NCBI GenBank assembly: GCA_949775045.1
Contig: OX459104.1
Span: 8,789,655 to 8,853,654, forward strand
Source: Metridium senile
Lineage: Eukaryota; Cnidaria; Anthozoa; Actiniaria; Metridiidae
Reading direction: 5' to 3'
DNA length: 64,000 nt
The translations under genes and the position numbers were made by a program. A model generated the notes under the pieces. It worked only from the letters and a program-made list of their open reading frames with translations, did no database searches and was not told where the DNA came from. Shown in pieces: positions 35,780-54,171 of the stretch (positions are counted from its first letter, which is position 1; each line of letters opens with the position of its first letter).

Positions 35780-37129
35780 GGTTTTTCTGTAACATGTATA
35801 TATAATAGACCTAAATTGCAAGAGCTTTGTTTTGACTTTTGTAATTTAGTGGGATCGGAATGGAATTAATTGAAAAAACAAAAGAAGATCACTCAAGCTT
35901 AACTCTTTCTTTTGTTATTCCTGATATTCCTTTGTTACTTAATTACTAATGTTCTTTCTTCATATGACATCATTCTTGCAAGTAGGTGTTTGTTTGTCTG
36001 TTTTTTTTTGTTTTGTTTCATGATTTTGATTTGTTTAATTTACGAGTTTATCTTTTTCTATTAACTATATTGTACGTGCTTAGGTTTTGTTTTTTGAATC
36101 TCAATCTCAACTTAATTGTTTTCTTATCTCAATTGCTTTGTTTTCTTGTTGTTGTCATGTACTTGTACTTACAGTGTGCAGTATCTCTTAGCTTCTAGCG
36201 TCTAGGGTATTTTTACTAAGCTTAATTCCATACAACAAAAATATATAAAATGTTTTAAAATTTACATTACATAAGAAAAAGGATATAGTTAACCATTACG
36301 ACGCATTATGGACAATTACAGAGCTATGACCACTGAGAAATTTGCATTGAGCGAAGGAGAGAATTTGGTTGAGCAAGAACAAAAAAATCAGAAATCTTGT
36401 TGGTGTATAGTAATATATAATCCAATTCCATCCGCGGAAATAATAAAGGGTAATATAATATTTACTTTTTTGCAAAATCATTATTTTATTGTATTTTCAT
36501 TATTTTATTTTGTAATACGCAGTCATTTTCTAGTAATTCGACTGACTATACAAATATAGACTATGGCACTCAAATTAGAATAAATATTGGTATATAGGAC
36601 ACCGGATCGGTATATGATGTTGTGGTTTTACAAATTTATAGAATTAATACATTCTCGTGCTGCCAGTTTATGGCTAATGGTTTGTAACCCATCAACGTAA
36701 AAATCCCTGTAAATTAATCTTCACATCAATATTTTGTTGTTTTCTTAAAAAAATCACTCCCGATCAGAAGGACTTTAAAAGCTAATTAATTTGATAACAT
36801 CAACACTAATCAGTAGTCATGCTATACAAAAAAACTTATCAAAATGCAACGAATTCATGATCAAACAAGCAAATTCTAATTTTCTTTTTACTCACTATGT
36901 AAAAACTAAACATTTTCGGTGGGAAAAAAATATTTTATGGAAATTTTGATGTTTTTGAAATCACATAAAATAAGTCTTAAAGTGGGCCCCTTTAACTAAA
37001 CGATACCGTAAAAATTATAAATTTCAATTTCAATTCCCTAATATACCAAACAAATCACTGCTTTTTACCCTTAAAAGCTACAACGAACTTACCCGGAACT
37101 TTTACACCTGATTTCCCCGTCCCCCTCCC

Positions 37130-38900
37130 CGGAAAGTCACCGAGAAAACCGATGTAATTTATTGGACTTCGACATTACTGATTTAGTGGTCATGTTATGC
37201 TATATAGTAAAATACACTTGTCAAGGGGCTTCTAACATGCAGAGTGATGGTTGTCGATACCCTAAAAGATATCACATAAATAATGTACATTCTGCATTTT
37301 AAGATGTATACCCTAAACTATACCAAACAGCTGCTTTTCCTCCCTAATAGTTACGACAAGCATACCCGGAAGTTTTTCAAAGCTTTGAGGTTTAAAAATC
37401 TCAAAGAGAAGAAGTCAAAAGAAGTCACCGAAATCATTGTATATTAGACTTCAACATAAACGAGTGGTCATGTTATGCTCTAAACATAACACTTCAAAAC
37501 ATACAAACATGATTAGTTTTATAAGGGATAGGTATTTCTTAAATGAAGCTTGTAGCTGCTGGTATGCAGGAGTATAGGTGGTTCCGGCCGTAAAGCTATA
37601 AACTATCAACGAGACACTGGGATAATTTATTGTACTTCAACATTAAAGAGTGGTCTAGCAATGCAGTATACAACACTAGCTAGAACACTAGAAAACGTTC
37701 ATCCATTATTAGTTATAAGGCATTGGTTTTCCTTAAAACAAGCTTGTAGATTCTTTGCTTGTATATAGGCAGAGAGTACTTGTTCTGGACAAAAAGCACC
37801 AATGTAATTTATTATATTAGACGTCATAATTAATGAGTGCTCATGATATGCTCTATATAAACAAAACACTTCAAACCATACAGCCATGATTAGTTATAAG
37901 GGATATTGACATCCCTAAAATAAGCTTGCTATTCCTTTGCTTGTAACTAAGCAGAGATTGGATTGCTCTGGTAATTTATTGGACTTCAACATTAGTGATC
38001 ATGAGTTATGTTATGCTCTATACAAAATACTTCAAAACACGCAGCTATAATTAGCTGTAATATATTAAGGACTGGCTTTCCTAAAATGAAGCCTGCAGTT
38101 GCTTTGCTTGTATGCAGCTAGGGAAGAAAGATATTCGATATGAAGAATGCAGTTCCTCTAACTTTTATGGAGGGAGAAGTTTGCAGTAATTTACGTATCA
38201 AAGATACCGTATGCAATCTTGAAAACAATGTCATTACCATATATTGTATTGTAGGTGAGAAGTAACAAAAGACTTTGATTAGGACGCGAATTTTTTTCTG
38301 TTTTATAACAGGTGGATATTGAAATAGAACAAGGGGGCATACCTTTGATACGATGATCAAATGTCATTAGTTGCTATGATATATATGCAAACACTTAAAA
38401 ACACTGACTTCAAAACATGTTTGGTATATAATTTGTTTTCCTTAAATACAGCTCATTTACTTGCAGTTATAGATTAGGTTGTTGTTCTTGACGAAAACCT
38501 ATTAACAATACATCTATACAAACACTTATAAAACACTTAAAAACATACACTCACGATAAATTATATACAAAGGACCTGTTTTCCTTAAATGAAGCATGCA
38601 TGTCGTTTGCTTACAATTATATACGAAAATCTATTAACAAGACATCTATACAAACACTTATAAAACACTTAAAAACACACACTCACGATAAATTATATAC
38701 AAAGGACCTGTTTTCCTTAAATGAAGCATGCATGTCGTTTGCTTACACTTATATACGAAAAGCTATTAACAAGACATCTATACAAACACTTAAAAAATAT
38801 GCACTTCAAAACATGCACTCACGATTAGCTATATATAAGGGACTGGTTTTCCTTAAATGAAGCTTGTGGTGCAGTTGCTTGTACGAAGAGAGCACTATAT
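37130..38900. repeat. Decayed tandem satellite, irregular units of about 170-300 bp
   Basis: Recurring phrases in the same order are 'gtaatttattggacttcaac', 'gtggtcatgttatgctc', 'acacttcaaaacatac', 'ggttttccttaaatgaagc' and 'ttgcttgtatgcag'. At least seven copies with heavy drift. The last two (38520-38780) are nearly identical and create an 86-codon frame that is not a gene. Confidence 0.75.
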
Positions 38901-38929
38901 ATGTTGTTCTGGCTGAGAAGTTATCATCG

Positions 38930-40558
38930 CGTCACTAAGGTAGGGATGTACATTCATAAACACCGAACATTTCCTTTGACGATATACACCCTTTCCAAGA
39001 ATTTTTGTCCCCCGAGAAGTGAAAAGCCTACTAGCTAGTAGCGCAGGGGATTATTGGTTATCTATGTATACTTTATTAGAACGCAGGGATTTCATGGCCA
39101 CATTGCAACACTTGTCAATGCGTTATTGAGTTATGTACATTTTGACTTATCAAACAACAAGAAGGCTTTCCGAATGCACGTTAATTAATTAGATTCTGCA
39201 CTGATCCATGATCCTTTGCGTCACTAGCTTGTGTGCTTTTCACGGGTGACAAACTTTCTCGGAAATGGTGTATTTTCTCTTGGATAACGAATAGATGGAG
39301 ATTCATCCAGTGTTCCTTTACTTTATCAAAACATTTTCTGCCGTTAATATAAATATACCAAAGTCAAACAAAACTTTTACAAGGAAATATTTCTGGTGTA
39401 TTCGATAAAGCTGAACATTTATTTAGTGGCCAACAAGAACAGAATTTGCTTTGTCAACCAGCTTTGTAAAAATGAGCGCCAGGAAATGGAAAAAGCACCC
39501 TGATGTCAGTAATTTAGTGCAAAATTTCAGCTTAAAAATACACAATACAGAATTTGCAGAAGTATAAGTTCAACTTGTTTCTTAAAATTTCTTTGAAAAA
39601 TTCGTAGAATTGCAAGCTCAGCTCACGCCATCCAAGGCGTTTCCCCAATTGCATATTAAGATAATTGCCAATGTTTAAATAGACGATATTTCTCCCGTCA
39701 TCCATATTACAAGCTGTAATATTGCACTTTCACTTGCATGTCGCCTATTGCGTTTTCTATAGAGATTAAATAATACCCGTCTTAGTTTTACACGACAATT
39801 TTGAGCTGGTGTATTTTGATTTGTATTTGAGCAGGTGCGGTATCAATAAGCTGATCAAATACTGGCCAAAATGAGGAAAACATAGCTATGATTTTCGTTA
39901 ATATCATTTAAAAGACAAAAGGCTAGTGTGTTGTTTCAGCTTATTAAACATCGCTTAGAAGAAAAGAGATATATATAATTTTTCATGACGTCATTCACAT
40001 GCGTCAGTTCTTTAATAACACACGGCTCTTGAACAAACAAATCGCGTGTAATATACCAATTATTATATAGAATAGATGAAATATTCAGTTCCGTGTGCGT
40101 GCCTTGCTGCGACTGTGATGTTTCTGAAATTTTGAGTTCGTGCTTTTCATAGTTATACGAAATCTGCTATAAACAACACGTTTCACTGTAACGAACTTAA
40201 CAAATCAAAGAACAGCTTTTTATGAAATACAAGGTATATTTTTTAACAGAAACATATATTTTATTTCATCCCAAAGCAAAACTTGTGATTCTGTTTATTA
40301 TACTTTTGCATACTTTTGTGCACGCTTTAAGTTCTGCTAAACCAGCTTTAACTACACATTTGGCGAAGCTAGTTATTCAGTTTCTCAGCAAAAACGCAAC
40401 AGTTAATGTAAATGTGCAAAGAAGTATGTGAATACATTAAAAGAGGTCATATACTTTTGCGATTCGCATTGTGAGTGGTAAGAAGTAAATATTTCTACTG
40501 GCTAATTGTACAAGATGTTTTGATTTTTTTATTCAATTGCGAATTGTATTTTTTTTAG
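38930..40558. other. Upstream region of the cellulase gene
   Basis: No coding sequence is recognised. A pyrimidine-rich tract ending 'tttttttag' lies immediately before the cellulase ATG, so a 5' UTR exon probably exists somewhere here. I cannot place it. Confidence 0.4.
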
Positions 40559-46516
<5,958 letters not shown>

Positions 46517-46889
46517 TGTTATAATTAATATACACACAGTCCAAGAAAATATAAAAAACAAATAAATATTTGAAGAAATTGTGTGATTTTAGTATGATAA
46601 TGATCAAAAACATGCATGTGAAGCCATTCTTTTACTGATTTAAATTGTCCTTCCTTCTTTTTTTTATTTATAATTCGTTATTTTATTCGATAAATCATTA
46701 ATTTATCCATTTAATTCTTCATTTCCTTATTCAATCATCCCTTTATTTTTGTTCATGCATTCTTCTATTCAATTGATTATTCATTCATTCGTCGGAGGGC
46801 TATATATTAACCTTTACACGAGTTACACGATTTCATTATATTGCCTATCGTTTATATAAAACACCGACGCAGCCTATACTAGTTTACTC

Positions 46890-48140
46890 AGCAGAGGGGA
46901 GTTTGGTATGAGCATGCGCGACTTTGTCAACCTTGTCCGATAACCATCAAAGATGGGTAATGTTTACGTTTTTGAATGTCGTTTATCGTCGTTGTTTTCT
47001 TGCTTCGATAGCCGTAAATTACCATTAGAAGCTTTTTAGGTCCTTCTTCGACATGGAGAATATGTTGCTGTGCCAATTAGATGTCAAGAAAACGAGATAT
47101 ATTGTTATATGTAACGCGAATAAACGCCTTTAACTACACAACATGACCGCTAACTCAGTGGATAAACAAAGAATTCGTGGTCATTTTTCTTTGGCTCAGT
47201 GGATACTGTGACTCTGGATATTTAAACTAAGGTTAATGCTTATTAGTAAAAGAAAACTAAAATAGGAACCGTTCCAATCGCTTCAGTTATTTCTGCGGAA
47301 ATTTCGTATGAAATCGCAGTCCCGTACAAGAAACTGCTAAAATGTTACTATTTCATAATCATTTATCTGAAAATCTAAACTAACTTCCAAAAATTTTATT
47401 GCAAAAATGCTTTGTCCATTTTTCATTGAAAGATAATTTCACAATCTTGATTTTATAAAAAATGGGGAAATGTTATATTTTTGAAAGTATTCATCGGTAT
47501 ACCACAGCCATCAGTATTTAACTGCAATGTTCTTCTTCTTATTTTTCAAAATGAATCAATGATCATGACTTTCCTCGTTCTTTGCCTAAATAAGTTTAAC
47601 TAAAGTGTTAAAAATTATGTAGCAAAGAATGTGGTGAGATCGGTAAACGATTTATTCATTTTTTATTGAGTTGATTCTGGAACACATTATGCACTCATTC
47701 ACTTCCCAATTTCATGATGATTTTTATTTTTTTTGGCCAACTGCCAAACATTTTTTTTTCAGAAAACATCAATCAGTTGACTGTTCTTTCATGCCATACT
47801 ATTGATTTTAGTGGCAAAAATGGGGAAATGAGTCAAAATAACGATTTTGTTATTGTATTACAGCGCCTTTCGTACTATTACGTGACATCCGTGATGAGTA
47901 CGCCGTGACACCGTAATTAGTTGGTATTATGAACAATGCCTTTTGCACCTTAAACAATGGCTGCCTAATTATCAATGCGACGAGAAATGTTTTTCTGGAA
48001 TTGTATAAATTACCTAACACTTATTGACCAATCAAATTAAGAAAATCAAAGTAAACACTCTAGCGATTAGCAATTGCGGTCATGCGAATTTTTAATAGTT
48101 CAGCGGTCTAGCGCATGCTCGTACAAAACTCCCCTCTGCT
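46890..48140. mobile_element. MULE-like non-autonomous element, 1.25 kb, with 9-bp target duplication
   Basis: The left end 'agcagaggggagtttggta' with 'gagcatgcgc' is inverted on the right as 'gcgcatgctcgtacaaaact' with 'cccctctgct'. It is flanked by perfect 'agtttactc' repeats (46881-46889 and 48141-48149). The flanks join to sequence resembling 35150-35215, which lacks the insertion. No transposase frame is seen. Confidence 0.82.
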
Positions 48141-48420
48141 AGTTTACTCGCTTTCTCCATTTACATTCTAAATTTGTTTAATTATCTACCCATCTACCCA
48201 TCTATCCATCTATTCATTAAAAAAAAGGAATATTCTATTTTTCTCTCCGAATCTGAGTGTTTCTTCGAAGTTGCTTTGCGTGCAATAGGCTGTAGCCAAG
48301 CTAAAAACAACAAACCACGCGTCATTGGTAACATGACCGGACATTTGCAATTGTTAATGATTTTGAATACCATTGTATCTTAACTCTTTTTCTGCCACGA
48401 TAGCTTTTCCAAGTAATCTC

Positions 48421-48893
48421 TAAGGGCCTGTTTACTTGGAGAAAGGGTCACCCTCCTAGAATGGTCACCCTACTGGTAGGGTCACCCTCCTCTATTGTTT
48501 TTTGTGGTTGTGTTTACATGACAGGTAAGGTCACCATAGGGGTATAGGGTCACCCTATCAGCAAAGCAAGGTAGGGTGACCCTCCCAGGAGGGCTAGCTT
48601 TTTGTTTACTTACGGCCATGTTAACGCTAAAGGTAGGGTGACCCTATCTCGAATTGTATCAAATGACGTTAAATGATTTTGCCGCAGCCAAGGATGCTAA
48701 AGAGAGGAAAACTGAATTTAGCTCCAAAAGAGAACGCTTGCCCGCCATTTTGTTGTTTACGAAGTTTAACGACCTAGTCCTACCCCCGGGGTGACCCTTG
48801 TCGAGTTTTCATGTAAAGGAGGGCTATGTTTTGTCCCTTCTGGTATTGACCCTCCTAGGAGGGTGACCCTATCTCCATGTAAAGAGGCCCTTA
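48421..48893. mobile_element. MITE with internal gggtgaccct repeats
   Basis: The termini 'taagggcctgtttacttgg' and 'ccatgtaaagaggccctta' are inverted. The arms and interior contain many copies of 'agggtcaccct' and its complement, so the element can form several alternative hairpins. Confidence 0.82.
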
Positions 48894-49456
48894 AGAAGTT
48901 TTAGGTTATGGTATCAGCCGTGGTGGTCGTTCAGATATCGAGGAACTTAACAATGAAAAAGTCCAAAACGTGAAACCTAAAGGCGTTATCGTTCCCTTAA
49001 TTACGAGAATGTTCACTATCACGGCTTCGACATATTTATTTCGTGCTATATTTATTGAAACTACGTCTCAAAAACTTGAACATTGTACTCGTTTATCCGG
49101 TACATAACAATTAACACAAAATCGTCACTTGTGATGTTTTACAGTAAATTAAATATATGGAGTCGCGAGATATCCTTTCGCTGTGTCTCAAATATGCAAT
49201 AATAAAAAACATTTTTTACGTAGATAGTTGTGATTAACCGTGGACGAAAAAAATGAAATATAAACAAAGAAAGATGATCAAAATACCGGAACATTTTAAT
49301 ATTAAAATTCCTTACTGGAATGCAAAAAAAAAAGAAAACTGGGCCATTAGATTTTTGAGGGGGGTGTGGGGGGGGGGGGGGAGGTGGGGGGGGGGGGTGG
49401 GGAGGGGAATGTTGGACAAATCTTCAAACAAAATTCGAGCACAGCCTTAAATAGGC

Positions 49457-49543
49457 TCAGATTTCAGCCGTTGGGGTTTCGTGCGCTTTACGGGGGAGAG
49501 TATCGCGAGCGCACGAAACCCCATGCAACGGCTGAAATCTGAC
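49457..49543. repeat. Perfect-stem hairpin, 87 bp
   Basis: 'tcagatttcagccgttgggg' with 'tttcgtgcgc' pairs with 'gcgcacgaaaccccatgcaa' and 'cggctgaaatctga'. It follows a G-rich run (49366-49405). Confidence 0.8.
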
Positions 49544-49720
49544 TCCTAAGCCTTAAAGAGAGAGATAGAGAAAAATAGGAGCTATTGTACAGAACAACAG
49601 TCGCTTACGAGAGAGATTCATTACAATGTTTAAATGGGAAGCAAAACGGGAAATTCAGTGAAAGAGTGCTCAATTTAGAGGGATGGTTTCTTACGAGAGC
49701 TGTGGACGTTAAAAGAAAGT

Positions 49721-49786
49721 AATCTATTTCATAATACTCTCCTTCATGTTCAGTTGAAATAAGGAATGGGTAAAAATATTGAATCA
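49721..49786 (-). repeat. Split direct repeat B2 (outer 3' end of retroelement)
   Basis: 66 bp beginning 'aatctatttcataatactct' on the plus strand, repeated at 50046-50111 with one difference (cagttg versus cagatg). Confidence 0.88.
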
Positions 49787-49871
49787 GCGGCCAAAGGCAA
49801 ACTATAGCAATTTGCCTTTGGTGGCGGGTCCATACGACCACGCGAGACATGTCGGGGTGGGAGGGTGGGTC

Positions 49872-50111
49872 GTTTTCTAGTGGGTCCGCCGCGCTGATCA
49901 ATCAACTGAACGAGCAGAGAGTGTTCTCTCGCATTTATAATGCCCCTCTACATTCCTCACGGGCCTATTCTATCCGTATTCCATCGTGTTTAAACAATAA
50001 TTCTATTATTTCATCTTCGCATCTCATTAGAGTATTAAGAATAGTAATCTATTTCATAATACTCTCCTTCATGTTCAGATGAAATAAGGAATGGGTAAAA
50101 ATATTGAATCA
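49872..50111 (-). repeat. Split direct repeats A2 (49872-50045) and B1 (50046-50111)
   Basis: A2 begins 'gttttctagtgggtccgccg' on the plus strand and ends 'gtattaagaatagt', where B1 starts without a gap. The abutting A2/B1 pair is the equivalent of a circle junction. Confidence 0.88.
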
Positions 50112-50245
50112 CGCTACCTAGGTCTATCTATGCATCATTTATAATTATACCACATTTCACACTAATATCATCTCACACAAGAATACCCCCAATCCTCATA
50201 TCCCCTATCCTCTTAAACCCAAAGCTATAACTCTCCTGGGCTTTC

Positions 50246-51463
50246 TCATTTTTCCCTTTTATTCGTGGTTTCCATTGGGAGAGCGCTCACAAAACGTTTC
50301 TGTTTATTAATGTCTTGCCATGGTTGGATAGTATTTACTGGTCCACTTGACGCTAGCTTGCACGACGCACCCGATGGGTTTAACACCTTAGCTAACTGTA
50401 AATAATACAATGCAGTATGGCGACGATTCCACCCCACATGATCCATGATTTCAGAGAGGTCTGCACCTGTCAGGGCTAAGGTGATGGCGCATCCATATCT
50501 AAAGCAATGTAGTGTTTCACCGGCTTCATTTATACCCATCTCATCGAGGTATCCCTTTAATCGGGCTTCAGCTGCTGATGATGTCAACGGAGCGTCTACA
50601 ATGCCCTGTGCTGACGTCGTCGGCCGGAACAGATAGCCCCAGGTAAGATCAACGCGTATTTGCCTGGCAATATCTATATATTGTTCAATAGCCCTTATAG
50701 GGCAGATAGCAGTTTGGGGGTTTCTTCTAATTCCGAAAACATTCTGATCTCCGTCTCGTAATGTTTTACACCAGATGTGGTTGAATAATAACCCATCATC
50801 GTTTGGGAAGCGTAAGAATTCCGGGACTTTCACTCGACCCAGATCCCCGTGTCGGTCCCCACTAAAGAAAGCTGTCTTGAAGTAAGCCTGATCACATGCA
50901 ATTCTAAATCGCTCTATGGGTTTATTCACCTTCTCCAATTTACGCTGTAAATGTAGTGACAATTGCGTAAGCTTGTCGACAAAGAAAGGCGTTGCTTGCT
51001 TAGGTGTAACTCTAGCCTGGAGCTGTTCCGCAGTAACTAAACGAAGATAGTCTTTAACGCATTTATCCGCTGCTGGATTTCCTAGCCCTAATATCTTATC
51101 CCATTCTCCATCTTGACCAATCGTATGGAAAATTGCTCTCAGTTTGCCGATATATGAGTCCACCGTCTTATAAGATAGGCGCATTGGGCAACCACAATGG
51201 TGTTTTCCTTTATCTCCAATAAATTGACAACTATTTATGTGTACTTGCGTTCTACCATTGCGGTCCTTATAGATTAAGAAACGGCATATGTCCCGCTGGG
51301 TTAAAGTAGCAAGGGTTACGTTTCCCTGCAAAGCCGCTACAAACTCTTCAAGCTCTTTTTGCAATGAATCCTTTTGTTTTGCATAACTGGTTGCGCGATC
51401 GTAATTCAAAAGTTGCTGTAGCCGCTCATCGATGACATTCAAATCTATATCTACGTGATCCAC
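50246..51463 (-). CDS. Tyrosine recombinase of the retroelement
   Basis: A 405-residue uninterrupted frame. The catalytic set of tyrosine recombinases is all present: Arg204 in 'FFSGDRHGDLGRV', His319 and Arg322 in 'ETLHCFRYGC', His342 in 'MDHVGWNRRH', and Tyr353/354 in 'TALYYLQ'. The N-terminal part (about 1-150) has the helical core-binding features, with a Cys/His cluster 'CQFIGDKGKHHCGCP' at 79-93 that could bind metal. In DIRS-order elements this enzyme inserts a circular cDNA into the genome. The frame is intact although gag and RT are decayed, so the copy is young or the recombinase is maintained. No nearby promoter is evident. Confidence 0.92.
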   Translation of the reverse strand: MDHVDIDLNVIDERLQQLLNYDRATSYAKQKDSLQKELEEFVAALQGNVTLATLTQRDICRFLIYKDRNGRTQVHINSCQFIGDKGKHHCGCPMRLSYKTVDSYIGKLRAIFHTIGQDGEWDKILGLGNPAADKCVKDYLRLVTAEQLQARVTPKQATPFFVDKLTQLSLHLQRKLEKVNKPIERFRIACDQAYFKTAFFSGDRHGDLGRVKVPEFLRFPNDDGLLFNHIWCKTLRDGDQNVFGIRRNPQTAICPIRAIEQYIDIARQIRVDLTWGYLFRPTTSAQGIVDAPLTSSAAEARLKGYLDEMGINEAGETLHCFRYGCAITLALTGADLSEIMDHVGWNRRHTALYYLQLAKVLNPSGASCKLASSGPVNTIQPWQDINKQKRFVSALPMETTNKREK

Positions 51464-51775
51464 CCTTTGCCATGCAATATATCACCTTCTCTTATATCCA
51501 CAGCGCTGACAAAAACAAAAGTCTACGTCATTTGCGCGGCCATATTTTGGGCATCGTACTGAAGGGGTGAACAATTTTGCCACCATGAGAAGGTCCTACA
51601 ATACAATGTATTATATAACAGTTATTTTCTTTATTCTTATGTTGTTACACACTAGCTATTTATCATAAATATACAATAATATGCAATAAAATTGTTATTA
51701 TCTTCGTTATTCTCTGATTACCCATCGATTGTCCTACACTGTCTATATACATATATACCTAATCGAGTTCTGCAG

Positions 51776-52351
51776 TCATAATGGTTTAAAAGCAAACGCC
51801 CAAAGATCTCCTGTTAGGAATTTATGCGGGACCCAACCGTTCTTGGAGGGAGCGAGAATAGCTTTCTCATCACCTTTTGCGGCCCGGTTATGTTTCGTAG
51901 TTGATTTGCACCATAATGAGGGCCACCAAAACTTCCTGGGATAAACATCCAAAACTACCACTGTGCAACTTAGTGTATATTCCCGAAGGAGAGACAACAC
52001 TGGTCCGACCAGTGCCAGAGGCGTAAACACATAAGGTCGTTTCAAGTTACTATCACGCTGGGCTAGATCTTGAGCAAAGACATTAACGCCAGCCGAACCG
52101 GCCAAGGAGTAAAATGGGGGAGGTCTTGGCCGGAAGAACGACCAGATAGATACCTTGTTTCTGATCCATCCAAGGACTTCATCCTGGCTCGCTCCAGGAC
52201 ACTTTTGTAATAACACCTCCCATTGTGTTGCATGGGCATGTAACTCCCCCGCTTTAAAACATTTTGGGTCGCGGAAACATAAACTTGTTAGCCTACAACC
52301 AGCTTCTCCCTTTCGTACTAATAGGACCCTCCTATATATGCATCCCATCAT
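51776..52351 (-). pseudogene. RT/RNase H polyprotein remnant of the retroelement
   Basis: The frame holds a short stretch like the start of a DIRS pol ('EVLGWIRNKVSIWSFF'). It then passes directly into a segment like the RNase H tail of DIRS/Ngaro elements ('GVNVFAQDLAQ', 'PYVFTPLALVGPVLSLLR', 'RKFWWPSLW'). The usual RT palm motifs between them are absent, suggesting an in-frame internal deletion. Confidence 0.6.
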
Positions 52352-52748
52352 TTGCTGTCATTTCATGCATCTGCGACTGTAACGGGATTTCGCCGATAAT
52401 CCACCCAACTTGTCACATTCTTTTCTTGTTCTCCTCCCATTAGACATCTATCAAATTCGACATGCTTTTCCCATTGGGGGAATTGCGCACCCTAGTGTAA
52501 GGAAAAGGCATTTAGAATGGAAAAGAGGAAAATCCCGCACAGTCAGCAGCGAAATGACAGCATTGACCCAGTAAAACCGGGGGGGTTATTTTAGATACCC
52601 TTTTTCAATACTGCTAAAACTCTGTGACTGTCACCAATAAAACACTCATTATTTTTTTATTTATTTATTTATTTATTTTTTTTACGGCTTTTATTGTTAT
52701 ATTAGATCAAGTATAATGTATCATAATCGACTACAATCCCTTTTATTT

Positions 52749-53458
52749 TCATATCCATAACCCTTTGCCTGTCCGGTAATTATTAACGTAATTTACAGTA
52801 GCACTAATTATCGCCCTCGTGAAAATTACTTGTCCTTTATAACATCTGCAGTAGGCGTTTGAGATGACGCTCCCTGCATGTCTTAGCTCGCAATTGAGCG
52901 TTATGTGGCCAACTTTACCACAATAGTAACATCGGCGATCCGCCGATCCTTGCCAAGTATTCGCCATTCTATCCTAAAGTTCAATGGTGCTGGCCTTACG
53001 TCTGCCTGTTTGTTGGAATGCTTATTGTACTCTTTTTCTACTTTTCTGAGCACATCCAACACCTTTTCATGGTCTTTGTCTCCCACCAAGCGCAACAACA
53101 AGTGCCAAAATTGTTCCTTCGGAATGTCGACCTTGGCACGAGCGGTCTGGTAGGCCACTTTGTAGAAATTGGCTTTTTGATGCTTGTTATCATGTGCGGC
53201 CCCTTGTAGCGTGTCCAACATCTCCAGCGCTTCATATTTGTTAAATTCTAATAGAGGGCGAGAAATATAGTTTGTATTTTTTTTTTTGCAACATCCTCCA
53301 CCGATGGCTTTCTGAGTCAGGACACAAGTTCTTGTAGTTCTTTTTTCAATTTCTAGAAAAAACAAACAAATGAAGGTACTTTTGAGTCCCGTACCATCCG
53401 CTGCATACCTACATGTCATAAATCCTTTAGTATTACAATTTATAAATGTATGCAACAA
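52749..53458 (-). pseudogene. Gag-like remnant with CCHC zinc knuckle, frameshifted
   Basis: Two overlapping reverse frames together look like a gag C-terminal half. One (53458-52901) has a charged helical region with 'ALEMLDTLQGAAHD' and 'EQFWHLLLRLVGDKDHEKV'. The other (52967-52749) has the nucleic-acid-binding knuckle 'CYYCGKVGHITLNC' (C-x2-C-x4-H-x4-C). They are out of frame with each other, so the copy is broken or translation shifts. Confidence 0.7.
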
Positions 53459-53769
53459 ATTTTCATTACACTTCCGTTGTCAGAAGGTATAAATATCCCC
53501 GTACATCTAATTAAACCAGCACATATGCTACATTACACTATGTAACTCTGCCCACTAATTATTCAGGTCAAACTGTATTACCTCCTTACTATACCCCTAG
53601 AATATGCTTATGTTTTCCTTCATTATACTCCTTACACATAACAACCAAAACATAGGAAATACTTCACTTCCCTATACTCAATTATAGTCATCCAACGAAT
53701 CACAATTTAATCTGCTTCCCTAATGCGCGGGAATATTTCAATTCTGTGTACTATGTATGTAATCGTAGT

Positions 53770-54171
53770 CATTCAAAAAAAAAAAAACACACCGAAGCAA
53801 TCATTCTACATTTACTTGTCTCCTCCCTGTACACGGGAAAACTTAATTTAATGTACTATTAAAGTCATCCAACAAACACTCGCCCAAAGATTCATTCTAC
53901 AATAGTCTGCCTCCCTAGCTCTCCCTGTACGTGGGAAAATTGATTTTTCTTATATGTACTATTATAGCCATCCTATGAACACACGCCAAAGGAATCATTA
54001 ATCCACAATAGTCTGCCTCCCTGTACGCGGGAAAATCATTCACTTTTATGTACTATTATAGTCACCCAACGAACACTCGCCGAAGGAATCATTCTACAAT
54101 AGTCTGTCTCCCTGTACGCGGTAAAATCATTCACTTTTATGTACTATTATAGTCATCCAACGAACACTCCA
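53770..54171. repeat. Tandem repeat of about 91-bp unit inside the retroelement, left block (diverged)
   Basis: About four diverged copies with 'ctgcctccctgtacgcggga', 'ttttatgtactattatagtc' and 'atccaacgaacactcgcc'. They are separated from the right block by the insertion at 54172-55076. Confidence 0.88.

Noticed and set aside
38600..38860. 86-codon frame with an internal duplication (MSFAYNYIRKS type)
   Set aside because: Created by two recent copies of the decayed satellite at 37130-38900; other copies do not keep the frame.
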